Assembly (NCBI GenBank): GCA_036426205.1
Contig: CM071568.1
Span: forward strand, 116,660,356-116,724,355
DNA length: 64,000 nucleotides
DNA from: Ascaphus truei
Taxonomy: Eukaryota; Chordata; Amphibia; Anura; Ascaphidae
Reading direction: 5' to 3'
Under the pieces are notes generated by a model. The model worked only from the letters and a program-made list of their open reading frames with translations, ran no database searches and was not told the origin of the DNA. The position numbers and the translations under genes are program-made. Shown piece by piece: positions 34,060 to 46,356 of this stretch; positions within the stretch are counted from its first letter, which is position 1; each line of letters starts with the position of its first letter.

Positions 34060-34468
34060 CGTACAGGCATACCCCGTTTTACGTACACTCGCAAGTATGT
34101 ACATTTATTTTTAGTTGCACCATACCCCTGTGTACGTACGCGTGCTTCGCGAGTACGGACACCAGGGGGCGGCGTGCGTGCGCACCTCTCATCAATACTG
34201 CAACCACCTTCATTGTGGTCCCTGAGTGGGAGTGCAGGTAAGCGGGAAGGGGGAACGGGGACAGATGGCAGGGGGAACGGGGAGGTCGGGAGCGTCATCA
34301 ATCAGCAGCTATAGCAGTGATTCCGCCCGCCCGCACTGCAGCTCCTGGCTCTTCTCCCCTCTCCCCCTCCCCCCTGCTGCTGCTGCTGCAGACCGGAACT
34401 TTACATGTGAGCTATGTGGGCTTTACATGTGAGCTATGACAGGGGAGGAGGAAGTGCTCTTCTACTGC

Positions 34469-34516
<48 letters not shown>

Positions 34517-35420
34517 GTGGTGTGAGTCACTCTGAGTGGAGTGTGTGTGTGTGACTGTTTGTGTGTCTGTGACTGTGTGTGTGACTGACTGTCTCTGTGG
34601 GTATGTGACTGAGTGTGGGTGGGTGACTGAGTGTGCGTGACTGAGTGAGAGAGTGCGTGACTGATTGAGAGTGCGCGAGTGTGCACGCGAGTGAGAGAGT
34701 GAGAGTGTGCGTGAGAAGGCGAGAGTGTGAGAAGGGGGTGAGAGAGCTGCTATACAGTACTGTCCGGCATACGCGCCTCACCTCCTTGCCTGGTCCCATT
34801 CATTGCGCTGTGGCTGCCCCTACAGGCCGCCGTAGTTGTGACTCACCAATTGACGATGATTCACCTCAGCCAATAGGGAAACAGCAGTTCGCGCATGTGC
34901 CATTCAGCACCAGCTAAACCGACTCCCTACCTGTACTAGAGCTCTGATCAAGCGGGGAAACTACATGTACAGCACATAGAGGCTGTGAATTTCATCACTG
35001 TAAGCAAAGCTGATCAAGGACCCGAGTAAGGTCATGCGTATAGTGCCGGCGACACCGCCCAAAAACAAACACATTGCTGCCGCCGCGTGCGCTTATAGTA
35101 AGCGCGACGGCGGCAATGCGACGGAGCGGACTTTGGAGACCGGGAATATTTGATTTTTCAAGGGCTGTCGCCTCATGTGACAGCCACGTTCATCCATGTT
35201 GTATCTGTCAGCACTAATAAGAAAAATCAGCTGACATTAAAGATTTTATTTCAATAAAGCCTACTGTATTTATTTTGGTTACAAATGCATTATTTACATC
35301 AGTTATGCACATATATGATGTTTGCAGTACAGTACATGCATTGTAAAGTGGTAAAAAGGTAATGCTTCACTTTAAGTACATTTTCACTTTACATACATGC
35401 GTGTTGTGCAGGCCTGATTT
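34060..35420. mobile_element. Candidate composite repeat with CpG and TG content
   Basis: The segment starts near 'caggcataccccgttttacgt', runs through CpG-rich sequence, (TG)n at 34470-34515 with irregular TGTG/GAGTG units to about 34740, and a perfect-looking palindrome near 35072-35118 (tgccgccgcg...cgcgacggcggca). It ends near 'gtgttgtgcaggcctg'. Composition differs from the flanking intron. Ends and family are uncertain. Confidence 0.4.
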
Positions 35421-36203
35421 ATAGTATTTGGTACTGGAAAAACTATAGCACACAATGCAATGTAAATAGGGGTAGTTCACCTTCTCAACATATCTTAAAA
35501 CGGACAATAAAATTGCAAGGATTATGGCTGATGTATTAAGTAGGCTTTAGAAAATCACAATGGCAGCTATCTTTACTGGGCCCTGGATTAGATATTTTTA
35601 GGTCAACAACTTGAATTAAATGATTTCACAGTGAGGTTTGTGACCAGGATGAGAAAAAGCAAGAAAAAGCAATTTGTGCGAATACTAAAAAAAATAAATT
35701 AAAAAAAAATAACTTCCATAGAAACTTCGATCCAAAATCACTATAAACCTGCTATGCTTAACCTGGATCTGATCTTTTCCCCGAAATGACAAAACTGCGT
35801 GTTCTGTTAAACCGGAACGTTTCTAACACTATTGTTTAGCTACAATGCTCTTCTACGACGACAACCACAGTGAATTCAACATAGATGTGTGTTATGCTTA
35901 TACTAAGACTTTTTAGATTAGTAGGAAATAGAAAAATTGAAAAAGGCATTTGTTCGGATAGGAAACACTGGACATTAGTAACAGGAAAGCACACCACCAC
36001 ACAGAGTCCACAGAAGCTGTGAGATCAGGAAAAGGAGTTGCTCTAAGATTTCAGCTGTAAGCAATACGTAATATACTCATCAGAAAAACACTGACTGCTT
36101 TCTCTACTGCTATATAATAATTATTCAGAAGTAAACATAAAAGTAAATGTTTTGTACACTTCTAAGTTAAGAAAAGGTTTTCAATATATGCTTAGTTTCT
36201 ACA

Positions 36204-36206
<3 letters not shown>

Positions 36207-36257
<51 letters not shown>
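36207..36257. repeat. (TG)n microsatellite
   Basis: About 25 uninterrupted TG units, followed by a short ATAC/TATA stretch. It lies just downstream (gene orientation) of the 68-bp exon. Confidence 0.95.
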
Positions 36258-36260
<3 letters not shown>

Positions 36261-36468
36261 CATACAGTATATATACACACAAATGTAATCGGAGGGTTTC
36301 TAGAACACATAATTCATAAAAAAGTGTAGGGTGGAGTTCAATTGAAATGCAAATATGTAAAATCCCCATAATATGAAAGGTCAGTGCTTTACCGAGGAGT
36401 ATCGCTGTGCAACTTTTCTCCTCAGCAACCATAAGAAAAACCAAACACTCAATTAATTGATAACATAC

Positions 36469-36536
36469 TTGTTTTGGGGCATCTGCGGAGGTGGTGTGAA
36501 CTTCAGTACCTCGGAGTCCATTAGACTCAAATACCA
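36469..36536 (-). CDS. znf516: ZNF516 68-bp exon, alternatively usable
   Basis: The exon has acceptor 'gttcccacag' at 36537 and donor 'gtatgt' from 36468. Completed by the G of the previous exon, it encodes 'VVFESNGLRGTEVHTTSADA' plus PKQ, which agrees with the C-terminal region of ZNF516 as I recall it. Its length is not a multiple of three, so including or skipping it changes the frame of the terminal exon. Confidence 0.8.
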
Positions 36537-37120
36537 CTGTGGGAACAAGGGGTCTTGTTAACAGAGGAGCATTCAAGCTTTCGTTTTTTTGCGTGTACAT
36601 TATTGAGACTATTACAGTTTAACCACATTATAAAAAATAAAAAAAAGACACCAGCTCCTAGCCTGTGGCCAGAACATACCAATTTACTGTAACACTTACA
36701 GTGAGAGATTGTGCTAATGGCAGCCTAAGGCCACTGCCCTTTTTAATTCTGATTTCTGTGCCGAAGAAAGCAAATCACTGACAACATTAATTATCAGTGT
36801 GTGTGTAAAGGGACCCTCTTCTTGCATTACTTACCATTTGGCCTCTGTCATTTTACATTAGACTAGCTTATGTATGCATCATTCACACTTCTGAAGAGCA
36901 ACCCACCAGTAAGTCTCACACTGTCATATATAACGCTTGCATGACATCTCGACACTAGCTAGTTCAAACTGTAATACGCACAAGAGGAAATTAGTTAATT
37001 TAATGTTAGAAAGTCTGTAAAGGATTTTAATCATGTTTCATTAACAACTGACCAGCCTAAAGAAAATACTTTCTTGTATTTAAAAAAAAAAAAACAAAAT
37101 TATATAGAATATATATATTA

Positions 37121-37156
<36 letters not shown>

Positions 37157-37585
37157 GACAGAGTTGATGATGTAAAACAATGGTTAATGGTATGCAGAAA
37201 TGAACAGGTTTATTTCAGTGTGCTTGTGGCAAAGGAAATCAATTGCGTTTTCTTTTTTTTATAGTTACTATAATTTCTAGTTAACCTGTTCATCCTTTTG
37301 AGACATTTATTTTGTAGATTGCTCCAGATGCCAGGGGCCAACGTCTGCTATAGCTCTGTGGACATTAACTCACTGCTAGCCGGAACAAACTAACTCAGCA
37401 TTCCAACATTAAATAGTAAATCCAATCTGACAAGTAGGAGCAGAAAAATGTAAATACTGAGATCAGGCCAAGGAGAGAGAGAAAACAAACATTTGTTATC
37501 AAACAGCTTATATTTACAAAATCAGATTGGAAATGATCGATTGCTCTTAGAACTTAAAATATTACAGAATGGGAGTGAAATGTAC
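36537..37585 (-). other. znf516: ZNF516 intron between finger exon and 68-bp exon
   Basis: It starts with donor 'gtacat' and ends with 'ttcccacag'. It contains a (TA)n run near 37112-37152 and is otherwise AT-rich. Confidence 0.75.
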
Positions 37586-37690
37586 CTGTATGGGACCTCA
37601 TATGGGTTCTTAAGTGGCTCGGCTGGCTAAAAGATTTTCCACATTCAATGCAAACATAATCTCCTTGGCGTGCCTGTGTCCTAAGCATTC
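37586..37690 (-). CDS. znf516: ZNF516 105-bp zinc-finger exon
   Basis: Flanked by acceptor 'ccaaccacag' and donor 'gtacat', the exon is 35 codons and phase-neutral. It encodes '[20 protein letters not shown]' and then the helix with both His (HLRTHMRSH), a C2H2 finger of form C-x2-C-x12-H-x3-H. It joins the large exon in frame, forming a Gly codon across the junction. The last base G can pair with either following exon. Confidence 0.85.
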
Positions 37691-38780
37691 CTGTGGTTGG
37701 CAGAGAGTAAGGGAAAGGAGAAGGAAAAAAAAAAAGAAGAAGTTGAGAAGAAAACATTATGCTAGAAGAAAACATCATTAGTATGTCTAATGTGTCATTA
37801 TGTGAGGCTACCTTCAGGCCCTAGATGACAACTGTCAGCCTTCATCTATGCTGGGGATGACAGGCCAGGCACACACAGGACTGTGAGAATGCATAAATTA
37901 CATTGAATTAAAAAACGCTCCCCGTGATGTGCCCGCACCAGGACTGGCATGTCAGGTGTGCGCTTTTCAGAGCAGCTGGATCCACTTTTCAGCCATCATC
38001 CAGCTTTGTCAAGCAGTGTATCAAGCAAATCAAAGTGACTCCAGCGTGCCAGAGACAAGTCACATGGATAATAGGAAATGAGTAGAACCAGAGACTGCCT
38101 GTCCCCCCTGGGCTGATGTACCTTGGAGACAAATGCAGAGTGAGTGGAGCCATCACAGACTGATCAAACCTTTAGCCCATACCTACCTGCCTGCTGGTGC
38201 TGCTTTGACCCGAGACCTCGAAGGCACAGACTAAAGACATCTGAGAATGAGAGTGTCATTCTGGACATTTTGAGACAGTAGGAGCAAAACAGCCGTCTCC
38301 CTGCCTTTGGTAAACATGTTTTCTGGGCCATTAGCATTTGCGGAAACCGACTCAAACCTCTCTTTTAAAAGGTCAGTATACAACATCTGACTTAAAGGGC
38401 TAGCTGCTGTCTTTGCTGCTGATCAAGAAAGACATGCCTGACTTTTAGTTTTTGAATATCATTTGCTTTCTTTTCACCAGAATCTTTCCTGAACAAAATA
38501 TGTGATGCTTCGTCTGGTTCTAACAGGTTTAAAAAAGAGTTTGTATAATTTTTCAACAAAAATAAAAAAAAATGTGTAACACTTCTTAACATGTTTTACA
38601 AAGAGAAAAAAACCCCACCAAAAACAGCAGGGGGGAGTACACTCGCAGAAAAATGCAAAAGTCGGTAGAATTTCTAAAACACAAATACAGTACACACATA
38701 GGTCTATATGGCAGGAAACCTCTGGAGTGCGGAGTACTGCTTTATCGATAAGAAAACCCCCACATACATTTAAATCATAG

Positions 38781-39389
38781 AAAAACAATACGCCTCACAA
38801 TAGTAAGTACCAACATGTGTATGCTAAGAGAACAAAATCACATGGGGGAACCAAAAGGACCCACATACAAGCAAAGAGAGTACCCGAGAGAGAATATATG
38901 AATAATCCTAGTCCGCAAGCATATCATCATTCAAAATACACCAGAAAATGTTACACAGATATCGCATATAATAAAGCATAACATTGTTGGTATCCTAAAA
39001 ATATTCCTCCTGCGCATGTTATAGTTACTCATACCACGGCCTGTGACCTGAAAATATGGTGTCTGTGGATATAGAGGGGGAGCAGAGCAGTTGCAGAGTG
39101 CCGACTCCCCCTCTATGACTGCGTGCAAGTGACTCACCACCACCATATTGTCAGGTCACAGGCCTTTTAAGGATACCAGCAACCTTATGCTTGATTATAT
39201 GCCATATTTTTGTTACATTTTTTCTTTTTTCTTTTGCTTGTTGTCTAGGATTATTCATATATACTCTCTCCCCGTGTGTACGCAGGTACTCTTTTGGCTC
39301 ATATGTGGGTCCTTCTGGTTCCCCCATGGGATTTTGTTCTCTCCAGCATAAACACGTTGGTACTTACTATTGTGATGCATATTGTTTTT
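38781..39389. mobile_element. Foldback element, about 610 bp palindrome
   Basis: The left arm from 'aaaaacaatacgcctcac' at 38781 pairs with the right arm ending 'gtgatgcatattgtttttt' at 39389. Further paired blocks include 'caatagtaagtaccaaca', 'gagaatatatgaataatcct', 'ggcctgtgacctg' and the centre around 'ctccccctctat'. Nearly the whole segment is self-complementary with indels. Non-coding. Confidence 0.8.
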
Positions 39390-39407
39390 TGGGACCTAGC
39401 CATGAGT

Positions 39408-40130
39408 CTAGGCTATTGAAACATTTGATTTGAAATTAGTTTTAAGGTTCATCTTAACGGTGGGGGAAGAAGGTGCTTGGTGTATATCGAGTGTGAGGGA
39501 GTTCCACAGGTAAGGGTCAGTGAGGAAAAAAGGTTTAAGGCAAGAGAGACCAGTACAGGTGAAAGGAGTTGAAAGGAGACAATTATGGGAAGAGAGCAGG
39601 AGATCAGAAGGGGCGTAACTAGAGATCAAAGCCGATATGTTGGGGAGGGGCAGATCAGTGGAGAGCCTTGAAGACAAGGAGAACTTTGCAGCTTATGTGA
39701 AACTTGATGGGAAGCCAGGAGAGGGATTTAAGGAGGAGACGAGCAGACACTGTTTTGGGAGAAAGTGAAATTCTTCTAGCAGCAGAATTTTGGATAGTTT
39801 GCAAAGGAGAAAGTTGTGAGGCAAAGAGGCCTGTTAGCAGCAGGTTACAATAATCCAGAGAGGAAAGGATAAGAGCATGCATTAGAGTTTTATTTAGAAG
39901 TAACTTGACATGGAAAGGGTGGATCTTGGCAATATTACAAAGGAAGAAGCGACAAAATGTAGCCATGCAGTGAATTTGAATGGAGAATGAAAGGGAGGGG
40001 TCAAATGTGGTAGGCAATGTGCTTTGGCAACAGGATGGATAACAGTGCCATTTACTGTGATTGAGAAGAGGAATATTAGGCCATACTTTGGGGGAAATAT
40101 GAAGAGTTCAGTTTTAGACATATAAAGTTT
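39408..40130 (-). pseudogene. L2-type LINE fragment, 3' coding part
   Basis: Minus-strand frames include 'SSLDYCNLLLTGLFASQLS', 'LQTIQNSAARRI' and 'LKSLSWLPIKFHISCKVLL', all typical of the C-terminal part of L2-type reverse transcriptase proteins. They are related to but clearly divergent from the copy at 23085-24320. Frames are broken near 39660 and 40017. Confidence 0.8.
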
Positions 40131-43030
40131 AAGGCTGCAGAGCGCAATTCATGAGATAGCCCGGAGGAAGAGAATTGAGGACTGGATTCAAGTGTGAGGG
40201 TAGGGGGGTGAATAGATATATCTGCAGAGAGATATACCAAAGTCCAAAGCAGTTGATGAGGTCACCAAGTGATAGTGTGTGGAGAGAAAAAGAGAGGTCC
40301 TAGAGCAGAACCCTGAGTTACACCAACAGACAAATAAACATGAGATGTTAGCATGTTAGCAACAGAGACTAAAAACGTGTGATGGGGGAGGTAATATGAG
40401 AACCAGAATAGAGCTTTGTTGCGGATACCATGGGAGTTTAGAATATGAAGGAGAAGAGGGTGACGGACAGTATCAAAGGCAGCAGAGAGATCGAGCAGGA
40501 TTAGTAGGTGAAAATATGGTCTGCTTTCCCCAACGGTAGCAGGTCTACCCTGTGGACTAGACTGCCTCCCGGGAGGTCCCTTTCAGGTTCAATGTGCTGG
40601 ACAGGATAGCTGGGCAGGCGCCTGGAGACAAGTGAATAATTCGGACACAAGGTATCGTTCTCACTCACTGGTCTGCTTTAATGGGCACAGGCATCAGTTC
40701 TTATAGCCCTTTCGGGTTGTTGTCACATAGTTACAATTCATTCAGGTTGCCAAGTTGCCATGTACACTTAATAGAAGTCAGTTGTCCTTAACAATGCCAT
40801 ATTCCTTTCAGTTACCCCCCAGCCCAGCTATCGTTGCTATAGTTATCCTTAACAAAGCTATTTTCTGTCAGCTAACCCCCAGTTGCCGTGGCTATCGTAC
40901 ATTGCTGATAGGACAGTTTGAATATTTCAGGATTCTGGTCAAACAGGATATATGGGGCTTGATCTCAGCAGGGAGCAACTGTATTAGAAGTGACTTCTGG
41001 TCTGTGTTAAAACAGAGTTCCCATACTTTTTCCCTACAGCTATACACATTGTACCTGAGCTAACAAAAATGGAGCATATATTCTTAAACATACTGTATAA
41101 ACATAGGACCCCTACCAAAATATACATTAACAGTAGGGAAAAATGACCATGTCATTTTGCTTTATGTAGATCATTGGCTACTTTAGTGAGTTAGTCTCTA
41201 CTGAGTGAGCTGTACGAAAGTCAGATTGTGAAGAATCCATGAGTGCATAGGAATTAAGAAAGTTGATCATACGGGAGAACACGAGATGTTCTAACAGTTT
41301 TGAAAGGAAAAGGCAGGAGGGATACAGGGCTGTAGTTAGTAAGGCATGTAGGGTCTTTGGTGTTTTTCAGAATAGGTGTGACCACCGCATGCTTAAAGGA
41401 GAAGAACGTGCTAGAAGATAGGAAGGAATTGAAGATATTGGTGAGAGTGGGGACTAAGACAGGAGTAAGGGTTCTGATAAGGTGTGAAGGGATAGAATTC
41501 AGAGTATGAATGTGGTAGTGGGAGAAGAGCGAAGCATCTTAGAAACTTCCAACTCTGTAACAAGGAAAAATGAGTCAAGAGTGGAAGAAAGGTAGGTAGA
41601 AGCAAAGAGAAGAGTGCAGGGACAGAAGGAATCTCATTATGGATAGCATCCACGTTAGAAGTCGGTTTATTATATTAAAATGTATGAATGAGAATGCATA
41701 TCAAGACAATTGAATGAAAATATGTTTTAAGGTTTAGAATTCAAATTAAGCCAAAATAGATAAATAGCGGTTAAGATTAAATACATAACAGATGTTAGAG
41801 GTTGTTTTAGGGATAGAATTTCATGCCTAGTCTGAAGTGGGTAAAGTTCTTTGTTAAAGAAAGACCACAAGGAGAATGGGGGCAGAGTAAGTGATCAATA
41901 AATACAGTTGTATCTTGATTCAGCTCTCTCTCTCTCTGCAAGAAACATCTAAGTAACGTGTGAGGGACAAAAGGTGTCTCTCCCTTTCTTTGTTCTATCA
42001 TTACCATCAGGGAGAAAGAGCACGTTATCATCATTGATTGAACTTCCATCTGTAAATAATACTATAAGAATAAATTATAACTTTGTCTGCTGAACAACGG
42101 TTGTGTAAAGTATTAGAATCTTTATGAACAAAGAATAAAGTAGAATTATTCTAACAATCCACCTTGCCTTTAACGTGGTCAGCAAAGGCATGCATGAGAA
42201 GTGAAGGAGGGATGGGAAGTGGGAGGAGGAGGTTGGGGGTGGAAGTCAAATACAGAGACAAGACGGCATGGATTTGTGAGTGTTGATCAGTGAAGAAAAG
42301 TACTGTTGCTTGGCCTTAGGCTAAGGCCCCGCTCCCTCAGGCAGCACGCTGAGAGGCACAGACCGCTATCTGCGGTCTGTAGGGAGCGGGAGCTGGAGCG
42401 GGGGGGCGTGGTTTGAGCGGGGGGTCCGTCCGTTCGTACCCCCCTCCGGTGTGCAGGAGCCGGAGGCCAGACTCTCTCCTCCTGAATGAAACTTGAGCCG
42501 GCAAAAAAAAAAAAAACGTGACACAGCTCAACAGGCCGCCTCCCTACGAGCTCCTTCCCTGCTCCCCTGCTCCCCTGCTTACCTCCTCATTGGCTCACAC
42601 GCACACCACGTGACGCCTCAACGCTCCAGAACACCTTCTTCTGGTAGCGCTGGCCGGCTGACGCGTCACAGCACGTAGTGAGCCACGGAGGGAGGAGGCA
42701 GCGGGGACCAACAGAGTGCAGGTAAGGACGCAGCGGGACCAAGGCCTTAGAGAGAGGAGAGTTAAAACAGGAGAGGAGAAATGTATAGTTCAGAAAATCA
42801 GCCTGAGTGTGAGATTTCCTCCATCGGCGTTCCGAGGAGCGAGTGCAAGTGCAAAGGAAGCATGTTTGTGAATTTAGCTAAAGTCGTGGGTTAGGGAGAC
42901 GGGTGTGCCGGGGCATGTAGATCAAGAGGAGGAGAATAGGATACAGTTGTTAGAGTAGACAAAATTGTCAGGTTCATAGGGAGGATAGCGTTCACCGTAA
43001 ATGCGAGAGCAGAGAGGTCAATAGAGCATG
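40131..43030 (-). mobile_element. Further parts of the L2-type copy, interrupted
   Basis: L2-like reading continues rightward. About 650 bp near 40515-41160 look like a foreign insertion, since the flanking text is of L2 style on both sides. Additional L2-like blocks are seen at about 41170-41680, 42150-42310 and 42780-43030, separated by a MITE at 42325-42746 and AT-rich sequence. Boundaries are approximate. Confidence 0.5.
42325..42746. mobile_element. GC-rich MITE with GGCC ends
   Basis: The left end 'ggccccgctccctc' is matched by the inverse of 'gcagcgggaccaaggcc' at the right end. TAA precedes and TTA follows. CpG content is high and there is no coding. The ends resemble those of the MITE at 18090-18573. 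Confidence 0.6.
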
Positions 43031-43824
43031 GGTTTTGATATTCATGTTTAATACATTTGTATCTGGTTTTTGCATTTTTTTTTACGAGTGATATCTTTTT
43101 GAAGATTTCACGCCTACTGTTTTGGTCAGGGCTTTTTTTGCTCTTTTCCCTCATATTTAGTACATACAGTAGCTTCATGAGGTGCACTGCCCATAGGTGC
43201 TTTGCCATTATTGTAAGTATTATGGTTATAGTGCTACTCTATCCTGTCTATACGCATGTTTTACAAAGATAAAGAAAATATATAGCTTTAAAATAAATAT
43301 ATTTAAAAAAAACAAACTCGCTCCAAATTGATTCCCTCTTTGAGCTTACTTAAAAAATAATATATTATAGAATTATAGGTTGTGTGTATATTTTTAGATT
43401 ATCAACATTGGGTTTTATATATTGTATATTATTTTGTATATTATATAATATTATGCATCTTTTAGAATTATTGGATTTCAAACCCATTGGCGCAGCTAAA
43501 AAGGCATCTAACATTTTCACCTAAACACAAACTTATTATAAACCTTGCATTTTTACAAAAAGAGAAGTGAAATTTACTGGAAAGAAGATTATCCGTTCCT
43601 TAATCTGTGCAATATTTGAATATTTCTTGTTGGCACTTAATATATGGGGATGAATATACTCAATAGTGGTGATATATTTACAGGGAGAGCTCACCAATTT
43701 GGTTTAGTTTGAAATATAATTATGGAGAACAATAGCGATAGACAGCACTCGAGAAAGTAACACATTTGCAGGGTGCCAAAGGAACAATGGAGGACCCCAA
43801 TTCCTCCTAAAACAGTAACCAATA

Positions 43825-44047
43825 CAACAAAGTGTTCCAGCACTCACTGACTCTTTAGAAATATATCAAACATGGAATATGCCCAAATGAAAATTTAATA
43901 TGAAGACAAAAATATATAATTGTTTATAGTTATATAACATTGTTCCAAGTTATTATATATTTGTGTCTTCATATTACATTTTTATTTTGGCATATTCCTT
44001 GTTTGACACTTTTCTAAAGAGTCAGTGAGTGCTGGAACACTTTGTTG
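43825..44047. mobile_element. Hairpin MITE, about 220 bp
   Basis: 'caacaaagtgttccagcact' at 43825 pairs with 'agtgctggaacactttgttg' ending at 44047. The arms continue inward through 'gactcttta', 'tggaatatgcc' and 'aatatgaagac'. AT-rich loop, no coding. Confidence 0.85.
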
Positions 44048-44919
44048 TAATAATTAATTATGCCTGTTGTCGACATTGCTATGTTTTCCCCCACCGCCCC
44101 CCAGGGGCTGCACAAAAACATCCATTCCTAGAGTCAGTGTTGTACATTTCTCTTTGGGATTATCCAACAGTGTAACACACTGTAGGTGCCACTGCTGTTT
44201 AACACTTGTCTGACACAGTGATCTGGAAGTTGTAATGCTATGCATGCACACACACGTCTATTTTGAGCAAACAAGTGCTCTTTAAATAAGCAGTGCCCCT
44301 TCCCCTCCCCTTTAAAAAAAAAAAAATCTATTTTCTTTTAGTCAGGATGGGAACCCCAGTGGTCCCCAGAGCTCAACTTCGTTAATTTTAGCTCAAGGGA
44401 CCCCTTGGCTCCTGAGATACATACTGGTAAAAGGTTGTATGTTCCTATCTCTTTCAGGGGAAACAAAATGGTAGCTTAAACATCCTTAATTACGCAGGCA
44501 TATAGGAAGCCAGTCATCCATTACAGCTTCCTATTGGTCCATGGCACCAACATACTAGTACATATCTGGGGGATCAGGGGGCCCCAAAACTGTAATGAAC
44601 ACAGTTCAAATGATACACAACTTTTGGCCTCAAGTATCACATAAAAGTAAAGCATAGAAAATATGACAATTATGTTGTATACAAGTCTCCTCACTGTACA
44701 GCGACATCGTACACAAGCACAATAAAAAAATCATAGAGGCGCACCAAGAGTGCACACAAGAACACTGACATTATTAGCAGAACACCTAAATTGCATCTCA
44801 GACAAAGCTAAATACAAACTAAAAAGTTATATGCATAAAAGTACAAAGAACTTATGTTAAAAAAAAAAAAAAAAAAAGTTGGTTTAATTAAGCACATATT
44901 TAATGGAAAAAATAACTAC

Positions 44920-46356
44920 CTGCATTATCCAGGTTATTGCTATTGGCGCCCCAACTTTGGTACAGTGTAGCAAGGTCCTTTGGAATGTAGGTCTTAAAGA
45001 TATTTAAAATGTCCATTCGTTTTTCATGGCTCTCGGATGCTGGCTCTTGTTTGACTGATTGGAAAGGTGGTGGAGCACCTGCTGAACTGGGTGGCGTATG
45101 CAATATAGGGCTTGTCTTGGCTCCTGCACCACAGTTAGACAATGTCCCTAGTTCATTAATAATGCCCTTGCCCTGAGATTCCCGCTGAGGCACAGAAGAA
45201 GTCTCCTGTTTAGTATGTGGTTCTACTTTGTGAAATGAAAATTGTGGCTGTTGTAAAGAGAATTTGGTTTTAATGGTGTCAGTCGGAGAAAGTTTACTTG
45301 GAGATGCAAAACTAGGTCCTCCTTGGGGCAGCATATATTTCTCCACTTGCTTACTACTAGAGGGTTGCAAAGTTTGTCTTGATACTGATGTCTGAGCAGG
45401 CGTATTGTTTCTGGTGAAGCTTCCGGCTTGAACCAGTTTTGGGCTCACTTCAAATTTAGATTTTAAAGGCGGCTGCTGAACTGCTAAACTGTATTGCTCC
45501 TGTGTAGGTGGCAACTTGGGCTGCCTCTGCATGTCAATGTTTGTTGTTCTAGGCCCACCTCGTGAGTTGTCACGCACCTGAGATCCACTTGTTGCCTTAG
45601 AGACATTTCCTAAAGTTGATGAATTGCCTTTGGATGCATGAGACCCACCTGGCATCTGAGTACGTGTGAACCTGGCAATGGGTAAAGGTTGACATTCTTT
45701 ACCTGCAAGTGCTGGAGGTGGACCCGTACGCCCATTTCGTGCTAAGAAAAGCAGGTTATTTTTTAAGTTTTTGAACCCATTTTGTTGGATCCATTGAGGA
45801 GCCATAGAGTTACAGCTAACTTTGTGCCAAATTCTTTTGTGCATCCACAGAACTTCTGGATAGTAAGTCTTGTGACTACAGTAGGGACACTGGTGAACAA
45901 TCAAGGCTGCCTGCAGTGCAGAGATCGAACTTTTACTGCATGAGTCATCCCGGCTCGATTTTTCACTTAGGTCTAGTGGAGCCATCTCTTGTTTTCCAAT
46001 ACCACTGTTTCTTTCTAATCCCGAATGTTCCTTGAGCAACTCATGTGCCATTCCATTTGAATTATGTTGCGTCATAGAAAATGCACTGCTATTTTGGGTA
46101 TGTTTGCTAGAACTATGAGGGTCTTTGCTGTAATTGAATGCTGGTATTTTTATATCAGAAGAAAATTCAGATTTCACAAAAGAAAATTCAGCATGTTTAT
46201 CAGAGACTAAGGCAGGGGAAGTCTGCAGTTCTACTTTACATTTACTAGCTTCACAATTGCTGGTGTCATCAGAGCTGAAGTTACGGTGATGGTTTACAGT
46301 AGATATCTGCATGGGCACATCTTCTCCAGAAAAGTTGCGTTGGTATTGTTTCATTC
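44920..46356 (-). CDS. znf516: ZNF516 large internal exon
   Basis: The exon is 1437 bp with acceptor 'atattttcag' before 46356 and donor 'gtagtt' after 44920. It is open throughout, in phase with the finger exon. It encodes a Ser-rich region, then PLDLS (45979-45965), the motif that binds CtBP corepressors, and a C2H2 finger C-x2-C-x12-H-x4-H (about 45889-45824, 'CPYCSHKTYYPEVLWMHKRI' with the final His beyond). 'RTGPPPALAGKECQPLP' and 'MDILNIFKTYIPKDLATLYQ' match ZNF516 as I recall it. ZNF516 is a nuclear regulator linked to CtBP/LSD1 repression and to brown-fat gene activation with PRDM16 in mammals. The first ATG (46354) is internal, not the gene start. The upstream finger exons are outside the window. 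Confidence 0.9.

Larger units (their letters stand above)
32461..36468 (-). other. znf516: ZNF516 intron before the terminal exon
   Basis: It starts with donor 'gtatgt' after CAA at 36469 and ends with 'tttttgtag'. It contains a short hairpin MITE (33319-33429), a candidate repeat at 34060-35420 with TG arrays, and a (TG)n run near 36207-36257. Confidence 0.7.
37691..44919 (-). other. znf516: ZNF516 intron of about 7.2 kb, repeat-filled
   Basis: Bounded by donor 'gtagtt' and the acceptor of the finger exon. It contains a large foldback element (38781-39389), an interrupted L2-type LINE on the minus strand (about 39420-43030), a GC-rich MITE (42325-42746) and a hairpin MITE (43825-44047). Poly(A) runs and AT-rich sequence fill the rest. 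Confidence 0.75.

Noticed and set aside
34462..34799. Ser/His/Thr-rich minus-strand frames
   Set aside because: They translate TG/GAGTG repeats.
46354..46356. ATG at 46354 as the ZNF516 start codon
   Set aside because: A consensus acceptor lies two bases upstream and the expected N-terminal fingers are absent, so the exon is internal.
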